A stretch of DNA of 64,000 nt from Weizmannia acidilactici (GTDB lineage: Bacteria > Bacillota > Bacilli > Bacillales > Bacillaceae_C). The stretch spans positions 18,962 through 82,961 of the forward strand of contig NZ_BKZP01000011.1 in the NCBI RefSeq assembly GCF_008974185.1, read 5' to 3'. The first letter of the stretch is position 1. Each line of letters starts with the position of its first letter. Shown one piece after another: positions 36,761 to 45,516 of this stretch. The notes under the pieces are model-generated. The model was not told where the DNA came from and made no database searches. It saw only the letters and a list, made by a program, of their open reading frames with translations. A program made the position numbers and the translations under genes.

Positions 36761-37511
36761 TTTAAAAGGAAAAACTGCGATCGTGACAGGCGGCGGCAGG
36801 GGGCTTGGCGAACAGATCGCGACAGCTTTTGTGGAAGCGGGGGCGGATGTTGTGCTCTGTTCGCGTAAAAAAGCGGTATGTGAAGAAGCGGCAGGCCGGA
36901 TTGAAGCACTTGGCGCCAAAACGCTCGCGCTTGAGTGCGATGTCACGAACCGCGCCCAGGTCGACCGGATTGTGGAGGAGACGGTCAAGAAGTTCGGAAA
37001 AATCGACATCCTCGTCAATAACAGTGGGGCGACATGGGGGGCACCTGCGGAAGAAATGCCGGCAGAAGCCTGGGAAAAAGTGATGAATGTCAATGTGACC
37101 GGTACTTTCCATATGAGCCAGGCGGCTGGGAAAGTGATGATCAAACAGGGGCACGGCAAAATCATTAACATTTCCTCTGTCGCCGGGCTTGGCGGGGTCG
37201 ATCCGCGCATTATGGATACGATTGGCTACAACACGAGCAAAGGCGCGATCATTACGTTTACAAAAGATTTGGCCGCAAAATGGGGAAGGTACGGCATCAA
37301 CGTCAACGCGATCGCCCCAGGATTTTTCCCGACCAAAATGGCCCGGGTCATCATCGAGCGCGGGAAAGACCCGATTTTGGAGGCCACGCCGCTGAAACGG
37401 TTCGGCAATGACCACGATTTGAAAGGCGCCGCCGTATTCCTTGCTTCCGCCGCTTCGGATTATGTCACGGGGGATGTGCTCCTCGTCGACGGCGGTATGC
37501 ATGTGCTGTAG
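36738..37511 (+). CDS. SDR oxidoreductase of the acyl-CoA cluster
   Basis: 257-aa classical SDR with TGGGRGLG at residues 17-24, [19 protein letters not shown] and the C-terminal DVLLVDGGM. The start at ATG 36738 overlaps the end of the acyl-CoA dehydrogenase by 23 bp and has AAGGGGGAAG upstream, indicating an operon. It probably oxidizes a hydroxy acid or hydroxyacyl-CoA in the pathway. Confidence 0.92.
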   Translation: MNVFELFSLKGKTAIVTGGGRGLGEQIATAFVEAGADVVLCSRKKAVCEEAAGRIEALGAKTLALECDVTNRAQVDRIVEETVKKFGKIDILVNNSGATWGAPAEEMPAEAWEKVMNVNVTGTFHMSQAAGKVMIKQGHGKIINISSVAGLGGVDPRIMDTIGYNTSKGAIITFTKDLAAKWGRYGINVNAIAPGFFPTKMARVIIERGKDPILEATPLKRFGNDHDLKGAAVFLASAASDYVTGDVLLVDGGMHVL

Positions 37512-37582
37512 AAAACACGTTTATGCTAAATCCCCGCATATTTTGCGGGATTCAAATAAAACAAAAACAGGGAGGATTTGGA

Positions 37583-39196
37583 GTGGAAAACAAAGTGTGG
37601 CACGCTGTTTATCAGGATGAGATCCCGAAAGAAATTGAAGTGCCGGATTATCCGTTGCACCAAATACTTGCATACACAGCCCAAAAGTTCCCGGACCAAA
37701 ATGCCATTTCTTTTTACGGCAGAAAAATGACATACACCGACCTTTATAAGGCATCGCTTGCTTTTGCTTCCGCCCTCCAGCAAAAAGGGGTTAAAAAAGG
37801 CGACCGGGTGGCAATCATGCTGCCGAACTGCCCGCAATATGTAGTGGCCTATTACGGGACGCTCACCGCAGGCGCCATAATCACCCAGGTCAACCCGATG
37901 TACGTCGAACCTGAAATCAAGCATATTTTAAACGACTCGGGCGCGGAAACGATGGTTGTGCTGGATGATGTGTATCCGAAAGTAAAAGCCGTCCGGGCGG
38001 AGACAGCGCTGAAAAATGTGGTTGTGGCCAGCTTAAAGCCGGCTCCCGTACCATTGGAAGATGGCGAATTATTTGATGCATTTTTGCAATCGGGCGGGGA
38101 TTTTACGCCTCCCAGGTTTGACCCGGAACATGATGTGGCCGTGCTACAGTACACCGGCGGCACAACCGGCCGGTCAAAGGGGGCGATGCTGACCCACAGG
38201 AACCTCCTTGCCAATTTGATCCAGACTTCTGAATATTTTAAACCGGTCATTGAGCCCGGGAAAGAACGCGTACTGACCGTCATTCCGCTTTTTCATGTGT
38301 TCGGGATGACTTGCGCGATGAATTATGCGGTTTATACCGGTGCAGAATCGATCATGCTGCCGAGATTCGAGCTGGAGGAAGTGCTCAAGACGATCAAAGA
38401 AACGCAGCCGACATACTTTCCGGGCGTTCCAACGATGTATATCGCGATCACAAACCACCCGAAAGCAATGGAATACGGCATCCATTCCATTAAAACGTGC
38501 AATAGCGGAAGCGCGCCGATGCCGATGGGGCTTTTGCGGGAGTTTGAAGAAAAAACGGGCGCCGTCATTGTCGAAGGATACGGGCTCTCAGAAGCATCAC
38601 CGGTTACGCACTGCAATCCCGTTTTCGGAAGGCGGAAACCGGGCAGCATCGGGGTCGGGCTGCCGTCGACCGATTATAAAATTGTCGATGTGGCAACAGG
38701 CATGGAAGAATTGAAGCCGGGCGAAACCGGTGAGCTGATCGTAAAAGGCCCGCAGGTGATGAAAGGCTATTGGAACATGCCGGAAGAAACGGCGGAAGCG
38801 CTCCGGGACGGCTGGCTGTACACCGGCGATATCGCGAAAATGGATGAAGAGGGGTACGTTTATATCGTCGACCGCAAAAAAGACATGATCATTGCGAGCG
38901 GATACAATGTTTATCCGCGCGATGTCGAAGAAGTGCTGTATGCCCATCCCGCCGTCAAGGAAGCGGTGGTAATCGGCGTGCCGGACCCGTACCGCGGCGA
39001 AACGGTCAAGGCGTATGTTGTGTTAAAAGAAGGGCACGAGCTCTCGGAAGAAGCGTTGAAAGAATTTTGCAGCGCCCATCTCGCCCCTTACAAACGCCCG
39101 AAAATCATCGAATTCCGGAATGCGCTGCCGAAAACGAATGTCGGGAAAATTTTACGCCGCAAGCTGCGTGAAGAAGAGAAAAAGGTGATGGAATAA
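37583..39196 (+). CDS. Long-chain acyl-CoA synthetase (AMP-forming)
   Basis: 537-aa ANL-superfamily ligase that activates a carboxylic acid with ATP and CoA. The P-loop YTGGTTGRSKGAMLTH is near residue 190, EGYGLSEASP near 350, YTGDIAKMDEEGY near 412 and the C-terminal lysine motif KTNVGKILRRKLR near the end. GGGAGG lies 7 nt before GTG 37583. Third gene of the cluster; it is likely to load the substrate used by the dehydrogenase and SDR. Confidence 0.93.
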   Translation: MENKVWHAVYQDEIPKEIEVPDYPLHQILAYTAQKFPDQNAISFYGRKMTYTDLYKASLAFASALQQKGVKKGDRVAIMLPNCPQYVVAYYGTLTAGAIITQVNPMYVEPEIKHILNDSGAETMVVLDDVYPKVKAVRAETALKNVVVASLKPAPVPLEDGELFDAFLQSGGDFTPPRFDPEHDVAVLQYTGGTTGRSKGAMLTHRNLLANLIQTSEYFKPVIEPGKERVLTVIPLFHVFGMTCAMNYAVYTGAESIMLPRFELEEVLKTIKETQPTYFPGVPTMYIAITNHPKAMEYGIHSIKTCNSGSAPMPMGLLREFEEKTGAVIVEGYGLSEASPVTHCNPVFGRRKPGSIGVGLPSTDYKIVDVATGMEELKPGETGELIVKGPQVMKGYWNMPEETAEALRDGWLYTGDIAKMDEEGYVYIVDRKKDMIIASGYNVYPRDVEEVLYAHPAVKEAVVIGVPDPYRGETVKAYVVLKEGHELSEEALKEFCSAHLAPYKRPKIIEFRNALPKTNVGKILRRKLREEEKKVME

Positions 39197-39268
39197 GGAC
39201 GGGAACGTGGAGCCTGGCGTATGGTATAATTTTCTAAATAATAATAATAACGATTGAGAGGATCGGGT

Positions 39269-39832
39269 ATGAAAACGAAAATTACGGAACACAGCATACG
39301 CTTATTTGAACAAAAAGGCTTCACGGAAACGTCGATCCAGGACATCGTCGACAGCATCGGCGCGACGAAGGGTACGTTTTACTATTATTTTTCCAGCAAA
39401 GAACAGCTCCTGATGGACATCCATTTGGACTATATTACAAAACTTTTGGAAAAACAGGCGGCGATCATGGCTGAGGATAAACCGTGCAAGGAGAAGCTGC
39501 ATGCACTTGTGTTGATGCTGCTTGAGAGCATCAAAACGGAAAAAGCAAAGGCGATTATCTTTTTCCGGGAGATGAAAAATTTAAGTGGTGAGAAGCTGGA
39601 GCTGATTTTGCAAAAACGCGAAGCCTTCCGCCTCGGTTTTGAGCGGCTGCTCCGGGAAGGCATAGAAAACGGGGAGTTTACGGCACATTTGGATGCCAAT
39701 TTGGCTTCGCTTGCGATTCTCGGCATGGTTAACTGGAGCTATCAATGGTTCAATCCCGGGGGGCGCAAATCGGAAGCGGAAGTGGCGGAAATTTTTACGG
39801 ACATTGTGCTGCATGGTATTGAAAAAGCATAG
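39269..39832 (+). CDS. TetR-family regulator (FadR-like)
   Basis: 187 aa. The helix-turn-helix is near residues 21-50 (SIQDIVDSIGATKGTFYYYFSSKEQL). The C-terminal domain is of the type found in acyl-CoA-responsive FadR/KstR2-like regulators. GAGAGG precedes ATG 39269 by 7 nt. Embedded in the acyl-CoA cluster, it presumably binds the ACTAACCGGTTAGT operator upstream of the dehydrogenase. Confidence 0.9.
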   Translation: MKTKITEHSIRLFEQKGFTETSIQDIVDSIGATKGTFYYYFSSKEQLLMDIHLDYITKLLEKQAAIMAEDKPCKEKLHALVLMLLESIKTEKAKAIIFFREMKNLSGEKLELILQKREAFRLGFERLLREGIENGEFTAHLDANLASLAILGMVNWSYQWFNPGGRKSEAEVAEIFTDIVLHGIEKA

Positions 39833-39837
39833 GGGGA

Positions 39838-40248
39838 ATGGATTTGCACGAAACCCAATTGAGGCCTCGGTTTTGCGAGACGGATGCGCTCGGGCATATC
39901 AACAACGCCAGCTATTTTGTTTATTTTGAAGATGCCCGGCTTCAGTTTTTTGAAAGTATCGGCGCGAGCGTGGAAATCAAGGATTTTAATATCATTTTGG
40001 CTTCGGCGAAATGTGATTTCATCAGCCAGGCGTTTTACAACCAGGTGCTTGCGGTTCGTACGGGTGTTTCAAAGATCGGCAATTCGAGCTGCGAGCTGGC
40101 CCATGAAATCCTGGACGCGGAAACAGGGCGGCTCATTGCAAGAGGAAAGGCGGTCATCGTCTTTTTCGATTTCGATGCGCAAAAATCGCGCCCGATTCCG
40201 GAAGATATAAGGGGAATATTGGAGAAGCATTTGGAAAAGACAGTGTAA
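39838..40248 (+). CDS. 4HBT-type acyl-CoA thioesterase
   Basis: 136-aa hotdog-fold thioesterase with ETDALGHINNASYFVYFEDAR, the 4-hydroxybenzoyl-CoA thioesterase signature with catalytic Asp near residue 15. It hydrolyses acyl-CoA in the cytosol. It starts 5 bp after the TetR stop, with GGGGGA against the ATG (TTG at 39844 is an alternative), so it is cotranscribed. It may release CoA from dead-end intermediates. Confidence 0.9.
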   Translation: MDLHETQLRPRFCETDALGHINNASYFVYFEDARLQFFESIGASVEIKDFNIILASAKCDFISQAFYNQVLAVRTGVSKIGNSSCELAHEILDAETGRLIARGKAVIVFFDFDAQKSRPIPEDIRGILEKHLEKTV

Positions 40249-40329
40249 ATAAGTATATGCTCTGCTTGTGGGAGATCTATTTTAACATTTGAGGCTGCCC
40301 AAAAGTGCCATTTAACCAGAAAATTTTTC

Positions 40330-40671
40330 TCTATTGTCCTTATAGATACTTTAAGAAACGTTAGAAGAGCAAAGTATGTAATGACCGGTCTTTATAGGGC
40401 TTCTAAGGACTGTTAGGCAAGGGAATTCTGTCACGAATGAACTTAATAGGGCTTCTAAGGACCGTTTGGCAAGGAAATTCTGTCACGAATGGTCTTAATA
40501 GAGCTTCTAAGGACTGTTTGGCGAGGAAATTCTGTCACGAATGGTCTTAATAGAGCTTCTAAGGACTGTTTGGCGAGGAAATTCTGTCACGAATGGTCTT
40601 AATAGAGCTTCTAAGGACCGTTAGGCGAGGAAATTCTGTCACGAATGGTCTTAATAGAGCTTCTAAGGAGA
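40330..40671. repeat. 52-bp repeat family, locus 3 (six units, exact period)
   Basis: GTTAG/GTTTG cores start at 40360, 40412, 40464, 40516, 40568 and 40620: five successive spacings of exactly 52 bp, plus a partial unit before the first. The inner units are nearly identical (GGTCTTAATAGAGCTTCTAA, then GGACTGTTTGGCGAGGAAAT, then TCTGTCACGAAT). No frame stays open through the array. It splits the acyl-CoA cluster from the phosphotransferase gene. Confidence 0.92.
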
Positions 40672-40728
40672 GAACGTATTTTGTTTTGTGTAAATGGTCA
40701 TACTTACCAATTAAGTAGATGATCATTT

Positions 40729-40930
40729 ATGCGAAATTTTCGCGATATGACGATTAGAGAACTGGCCAGTCAACGCCAAACTGTAGACGATGTTCAAAAT
40801 ATGATAAGAGATCTATTTAAAGAGACACTTCAAACCATATTTGAAGCCGAAACTGTCCTAAGCACAGTGCCAATGGAATTCATACTGGAAATAGCCGTAA
40901 CGGCTTTTCCCTTCCTTTGAGCAGAACCCT
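40729..40930 (+). pseudogene. IS256-family transposase N-terminal remnant
   Basis: A 63-codon frame reads DVQNMIRDLFKETLQTIFEAE, like the N-terminus of IS256 transposases, and a second frame continues with HTGNSRNGFS, the next conserved block. The rest of the element is absent. The remaining DNA to 41156 shows no gene. Confidence 0.55.
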
Positions 40931-41156
40931 GGCAGGTGCTCGAGTTGCTTTCCAGCAAGTAGGAAGCACCGTGTGTACACTGAGAAACATTTTATAAATG
41001 TGGTTAAACCCACAGAGGGAGAAAGAATTGTCCCAATGATCCATTATCTAGAAATATCCCGGGATACCCAAAAAATTTGACTTATGACTGGAAGCAAGCA
41101 GGTAATTCAGGCTCTGAAGCAAGGGGCTAAAAATAATATACGAGGGGGAGAGGATG

Positions 41157-42218
41157 ATGAGTCCGGATACGATTCCGGTCCGCAAAGGGGAAGAACTGGA
41201 TTTAACAAAACTGCAGGCCTATTTGCGGGAACATATCCCGGAAATGCCCGATGCGCCGCTGAAAATGTCGCAGTTTTCGGCCGGCCGCTCAAATTTGACG
41301 TATCAATTGAAAGCGGGTGCATGGGAAGCGGTGCTGAGGCGCCCTCCGCTCGGCCCGGTTGCTCCGAAAGCCCATGATATGGGGCGCGAATTCCGCGTTT
41401 TGAAGGCGCTTCAACCGTTTTTCGCGCTGGCGCCGAAAGTGTATCTTTATGAAGAAGACCCATCCGTCGTTGGAGCGCCGTTTTTTATCATGGAAAGGAG
41501 ACACGGTGTTGTGCTGGATACGTCTTTTCCTACTGGTGTGGAGCCTACAAAGGAAAAGTGCCGGAAAATTTCTGAGATCATGGTCGAACGGCTCGTGGAA
41601 CTGCACGCGATTCCGTATGAAGAAACGGGGCTTCTTGCGATGTCAAAGCCGGACGGATTTTTCGAACGCCAGGTGCATGGCTGGATTGAGCGTTACAACC
41701 GCGCGAAAACGGACGACATTCCGGAAGTGGAGCCGCTCATCGACTATTTGCGGGACCATATTCCGAAGCAAAGCGGTGCCGCGGTGATCCATTATGACTA
41801 CAAGCTCAACAATGCGATGTTGAGCGAAGACTTTTCGAAAATGGTCGGCCTGTTTGACTGGGAAATGGCTACAGTCGGCGACCCGCTTGCGGATCTCGGC
41901 GTCGCCCTCAGCTACTGGACGGAAAAGGATGATCCGGAGTTGATCAAGCAGGGGACCGGTGAACCGTCTGTCATGGTCATGGACGGCTTTATGACGCGCC
42001 GCGAGTTTATCGAAGCCTACGCGAAAAAAAGCGGCCGTGACGTCTCGAACATTGATTACTATTTGATTTTCGGTTACTTTAAGCTCGCCGGCATCTGCCA
42101 GCAGATTTACTACCGCTATAAACGCGGCCAAACTCTGGACCAGCGCTTCGCCCACCTCGGCACCGTCGTCCGCAGTCTCATCCGGTACGCGGCCGAAGTG
42201 GCGGATAAGGTGAGGTAG
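41157..42218 (+). CDS. APH-type phosphotransferase (ACAD10/11 kinase-domain-like)
   Basis: 353-aa kinase-fold protein. FSAGRSNLTYQL near residue 40 is the glycine-rich loop, VLRRPP carries the lysine region, HYDYKLNNAML near 213 is the catalytic HxDxxxxN motif, and FDWEMATVGDPLADLG is the metal-binding DxE/DPxxDL part. Bacterial relatives and human ACAD10/11 kinase domains phosphorylate 4-hydroxyacyl-CoA. GGGGGAG is 6 nt before ATG 41157. It is separated from the acyl-CoA cluster by a repeat array and IS relic. Confidence 0.88.
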   Translation: MSPDTIPVRKGEELDLTKLQAYLREHIPEMPDAPLKMSQFSAGRSNLTYQLKAGAWEAVLRRPPLGPVAPKAHDMGREFRVLKALQPFFALAPKVYLYEEDPSVVGAPFFIMERRHGVVLDTSFPTGVEPTKEKCRKISEIMVERLVELHAIPYEETGLLAMSKPDGFFERQVHGWIERYNRAKTDDIPEVEPLIDYLRDHIPKQSGAAVIHYDYKLNNAMLSEDFSKMVGLFDWEMATVGDPLADLGVALSYWTEKDDPELIKQGTGEPSVMVMDGFMTRREFIEAYAKKSGRDVSNIDYYLIFGYFKLAGICQQIYYRYKRGQTLDQRFAHLGTVVRSLIRYAAEVADKVR

Positions 42219-42575
42219 GGGGCTTCTTGGGGGAAGGGATTACCTGCTCTAAAAATAATTCAATTTAGTATCTGTTGTAACTTGTAGAGTGCGAGTCTGA
42301 CATGGCGGGGATTGACCCGCCTGTTTGCCGACGATCTCGAGTGGCACGGTAAGCCTGTCGGTTATGAATAGGCGGCGGGCGGCTGGAATTCTAGTTTTGT
42401 CGTCGATCCCCAGTAGCGCACAAAACCCGGGAGATCGACGACAATTTTTTGATAGTGGATTTGTTCAGGAATATAGAGATGGAGCGGATTTTGCGGATTG
42501 GTTAAAATTTTGGGCTGGATGGAAGGAAAATAAGGGGGCGGGAGAGAATAGTTATAATATAGAGGTTTTTTGGGG
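42219..42575. other. CRISPR upstream region: leader with a long hairpin
   Basis: No gene is called. A strong inverted repeat TTGTCGTCGATC (42397-42408) and GATCGACGACAA (42433-42444) followed by six T lies 131 bp before the first repeat. Then comes an AT-rich leader ending in TATAATATAGAGG. A short frame ending LTRLFADDLEWHGKPVGYE at 42371 is of unknown origin and could be the tail of a lost gene. Confidence 0.5.
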
Positions 42576-42803
42576 GTTTTTATATTACCTAAAAGGAATT
42601 GAAACACGTTTGTACACATTTTAGTACAATTTCGGACAAAAGTTTTTATATTACCTAAAAGGAATTGAAACTAGATTGATGGATTGATGAAATATCCATT
42701 TGCAGCAGTTTTTATATTACCTAAAAGGAATTGAAACAAGCCTTGGATTAGCCATTTTGTGCCGTCTGTGTCGGTTTTTATATTACCTAAAAGGAATTGA
42801 AGC
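42576..42803 (+). CRISPR. Orphan CRISPR array: four 30-bp repeats, three 36-bp spacers
   Basis: Repeats start at 42576, 42642, 42708 and 42774. They begin GTTTTTATATTACCT and end AAAAGGAATTGAAAC; the last has GAAGC in place of GAAAC, marking the distal end. Spacers are 42606-42641, 42672-42707 and 42738-42773, all 36 bp. The ATTGAAAC end suits type I-B or III systems. No cas gene is in the window, so the array is orphaned or served from elsewhere. A decayed fifth repeat lies at about 42833-42862. Confidence 0.95.
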
Positions 42804-42832
42804 AATCCCTGCAATCCAGCCTGTCCAAAGAT

Positions 42833-42862
42833 GGTGCCCCATGTCCTATAACGAATTAAAAC
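42833..42862 (+). repeat. Decayed fifth CRISPR repeat
   Basis: The 30 bases ending CCTATAACGAATTAAAAC match the repeat at 19 positions, including CCTA.AA and GAATT.AAAC. The preceding gap from the fourth repeat is 29 bp instead of 36, implying a deletion in an old spacer. It confirms the trailer end of the array. Confidence 0.5.
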
Positions 42863-43017
42863 TAGTAGCTCATCCTCGCTATATGCCGCATTACCTCATT
42901 TTACCTCACCTGCAAACCTGCGCCCCATTCTTGAACCCTATCACTTTTCCACAAAACCTCAAACAAGCATTTCCCCTCAAAAAATCGTAAACTATTAAAC
43001 GAAGGGAGATGGAGCTA

Positions 43018-44436
43018 TTGGAAAATTACCTGATGTACATTAACGGTGAATGGACAGGGGAAGAGCTGCCGAAAATGGAAGTGGACAACCCGGCAGTCAA
43101 TGAAGTGATAGCGACTGTTCCGAAAGGCGGGAAAAAGGAAGCTGAGCTTGCGGCTGATACCGCGTATGCCGCTTTTCCGGCGTGGGCGGCGCTGTCCGCT
43201 TACGAACGGAGCGCGTACCTCCGCACCTGGTTCAATCTGATTCAGGAAAACGAAAATGAGCTCGCCAGGACGATGACAATCGAACAGGGCAAGCCGCTCA
43301 AGGAGGCGATCGGGGAAATGCGCTATGCGAACGGGTTTATCGAGTGGTTTGCCGAAGAAGGGAAACGCATTTACGGCGAAACAATCCCGGCATCGGTTAC
43401 GAACAAGCGGCTGTTCGTCCATAAACAGCCGGTCGGAGTCGTGGCTGCGATTACCCCGTGGAACTTCCCGGCCGCAATGATCACCCGGAAAGTGGCGCCT
43501 GCCCTTGCTGCCGGCTGCACGGTCGTCATTAAACCGGCAAAACAAACGCCGCTCACTGCATTGAAACTTGCGGAACTCGCCGCAAAAGCCGGCATTCCGA
43601 AAGGCGTCATCAATGTCGTCACCGGAAGCGCAAAAGAAATCGGGGATGTCTGGCTTGCAGATGAGCGTGTCCGCAAGCTGACGTTTACCGGATCCACTGA
43701 AGTCGGCAAACTGCTCATGCGCGGCTCGGCCGATACCGTGAAAAAAGTGTCGCTTGAACTGGGCGGGCATGCGCCGGTTATCGTTACGAAAAACGCGGAC
43801 CTCGACAAAGCGGTGGAAGGCACGGTCGCGGCGAAATTCCGCAATGCCGGCCAGACTTGCGTATGCTCCAACCGCATTTATGTACAGGAAGAAGTGTATG
43901 AAGCTTTTACAAAAAAATTCACCGAAAAAGTGAAGGCGCTCCGCATCGGCAACGGTTTGGAAGAAGGAACGGATATCGGGCCGCTGATCGACAAAAATGC
44001 GGTTGAAAAAGTCGAAAAGCATGTGAAAGACGCGGTCGAAAAAGGCGCCAAGGTGGAAACGGGCGGAAGTGTGAAAGAAGGGCTTTTCTTTGAACCGACT
44101 GTCATTTCCAATGTGACCGATGACATGTTATGCATGAACGAAGAAACATTCGGGCCGCTCGCGCCGGTGACGAAATTTGCCGGTATCGATGAAGCGATTA
44201 AACGCGCCAATGACTCGATTTACGGGCTGGCTGCATATGTATTCACGGAAAACATTTCGGAAGGCATCAAAATCGCTGAAGGCCTAGAATACGGCATTGT
44301 CGGGCTGAACGACGGGCTCCCGTCCACCCCGCAGGCTCCGTTCGGCGGCTTCAAGCAGAGCGGGCTCGGCAGGGAAGGCGGACGCTACGGCATCGAAGAA
44401 TTTTTGGAAGTCAAATATATTTCACTTGGATTGTAA
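43018..44436 (+). CDS. Succinate-semialdehyde-type NAD(P)+ aldehyde dehydrogenase
   Basis: 472-aa ALDH of the GabD class. VAAITPWNFP near 143-151, catalytic Glu247 (LELGGHAP), Cys281 (NAGQTCVCSNR) and EETFGPLAPV are in place. FGGFKQSGLGREGG near the C-terminus is typical. AAGGGAG touches the ATG at 43009, so TTG 43018, 9 nt away, is the more likely start. It oxidizes semialdehydes such as succinate semialdehyde to the acid in the cytosol. No gabT is adjacent. Followed by a strong terminator. Confidence 0.92.
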   Translation: MENYLMYINGEWTGEELPKMEVDNPAVNEVIATVPKGGKKEAELAADTAYAAFPAWAALSAYERSAYLRTWFNLIQENENELARTMTIEQGKPLKEAIGEMRYANGFIEWFAEEGKRIYGETIPASVTNKRLFVHKQPVGVVAAITPWNFPAAMITRKVAPALAAGCTVVIKPAKQTPLTALKLAELAAKAGIPKGVINVVTGSAKEIGDVWLADERVRKLTFTGSTEVGKLLMRGSADTVKKVSLELGGHAPVIVTKNADLDKAVEGTVAAKFRNAGQTCVCSNRIYVQEEVYEAFTKKFTEKVKALRIGNGLEEGTDIGPLIDKNAVEKVEKHVKDAVEKGAKVETGGSVKEGLFFEPTVISNVTDDMLCMNEETFGPLAPVTKFAGIDEAIKRANDSIYGLAAYVFTENISEGIKIAEGLEYGIVGLNDGLPSTPQAPFGGFKQSGLGREGGRYGIEEFLEVKYISLGL

Positions 44437-44445
44437 TCTTCAAAA

Positions 44446-44476
44446 AAGCAGCGGGTGCAGGCCCGCCGCTTTTTTT
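44446..44476 (+). terminator. Terminator after the aldehyde dehydrogenase
   Basis: AAAAAGCAGCGGG pairs with CCCGCCGCTTTTTTT around a short loop. Confidence 0.88.
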
Positions 44477-44550
44477 ACACATCAAAAAATTTTAGTCAGA
44501 AAATCTTACAAAAGTAAAAAACAATTCAAATTTTAACGTTATAATAAATT

Positions 44551-44580
44551 TTGTCAATACATACAACATTATGCTATTAT
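44551..44580 (+). promoter_or_regulatory. SigA-type promoter of the amino-acid ABC operon
   Basis: TTGTCA (44551-44556) and TATTAT (44575-44580) with an 18-bp spacer lie 41 bp before the binding-protein start. No T-box or riboswitch is seen. Confidence 0.6.
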
Positions 44581-44620
44581 TTGAGTAGATTTGAAAATTG
44601 AAAAAACAGGGGGGAAAAAG

Positions 44621-45424
44621 ATGAAGAAATTTGCGGCATCCGTGCTTGCATTGATTCTTGTTTTGGCGCTTTCGGCATGCGGATTAAGCAAAACCAGCAG
44701 CGGCACGGAGACGAAAAAAACGATCAAAGTCGACACGAACGCTGCGTATGCGCCGTTTGAATACATGGATAAAGGGCAGATTATCGGCTTTGACGTCGAT
44801 GTCATGAATGCCCTCGCCAAAGAATCCGGCTACAGGGTCCAGTTGAAAAACATCGGCTGGGATCCTTTGTTTGTCGAAGTGAAAAACAAATCGGCGGATA
44901 TGGCCATTTCCTCGATTACGATCACGAAAGAACGCGCGCAGACGTATGATTTTTCGGTGCCGTATTTCCTGTCGACGAACGAAATTTTAGTACCGGAAAA
45001 GAGCGATATTAAAAGCGCGGCGGATTTAAAAGGCAAGACTGTCGCCGTCCAAAGCGGAACGACCGCCCAGGAAGTATTGGAAGGCTTGTTTGGAAAAAAT
45101 AACAAAAACATTAAAAAGTTCAAGCAAAACACAACGGCCATCATGGATTTGGTCGAAGGCGGATCCGATGCGGTCGTTGCGGATAATACGGTTGTGGAGG
45201 AATACGCGAAAAACAACCCGGACAAAAAGCTGAAAGTCATCAAAGATACGAAGGCGTTCCCTGCCGAATATTACGGCCTGATGTTCCCGAAAGGCAGCAA
45301 ACTGAAAGCGGATTTCGACAAAGCGATCAATAAAATTTACGACAACGGCACCTACACCAAAATCTATAAAAAATGGTTCAAAACCGAACCGGATATTCAA
45401 AAACTGAAAGCCCAGCAGAAATAA
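44621..45424 (+). CDS. Polar amino-acid ABC transporter, substrate-binding lipoprotein
   Basis: 267-aa lipoprotein. Signal peptide with lipobox LSAC (Cys near residue 20), then a type II binding fold: VDTNAAYAPFEYMDKGQIIGFDVDVMNALA and DMAISSITITKERAQTYDFSVPY, the amino-acid-binding SBP_bac_3 signature. GGGGGGA precedes ATG 44621. First gene of a three-gene import operon. Substrate probably glutamine, cystine or a basic amino acid; not resolved. Confidence 0.92.
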   Translation: MKKFAASVLALILVLALSACGLSKTSSGTETKKTIKVDTNAAYAPFEYMDKGQIIGFDVDVMNALAKESGYRVQLKNIGWDPLFVEVKNKSADMAISSITITKERAQTYDFSVPYFLSTNEILVPEKSDIKSAADLKGKTVAVQSGTTAQEVLEGLFGKNNKNIKKFKQNTTAIMDLVEGGSDAVVADNTVVEEYAKNNPDKKLKVIKDTKAFPAEYYGLMFPKGSKLKADFDKAINKIYDNGTYTKIYKKWFKTEPDIQKLKAQQK

Positions 45425-45516
45425 TTTTTCAAGTGCAGCCGGTGCGCGCCGGCTGCTTCATAAACTGTATATTGCGTAACTTAAGGTTGCGCAATTTTGG
45501 CCTAGGGAGGAAACAC

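Noticed and set aside
36762..37502. 246-codon minus-strand frame opposite the SDR
   Set aside because: It is a shadow of a complete SDR gene and rich in His/Arg/Phe, typical of antisense translation.
42300..42371. Possible cas gene tail (RLFADDLEWHGKPVGYE)
   Set aside because: Too short to assign; I could not match it to a specific Cas family.
42700..42990. 96-codon plus-strand frame across the CRISPR array
   Set aside because: It reads the repeats themselves (FLYYLKGIE twice) and has no ribosome site; it is a by-product of the array.
43015..44022. 335-codon minus-strand frame opposite the aldehyde dehydrogenase
   Set aside because: The plus strand encodes an intact ALDH with all catalytic residues; the antisense frame has no recognizable domain.
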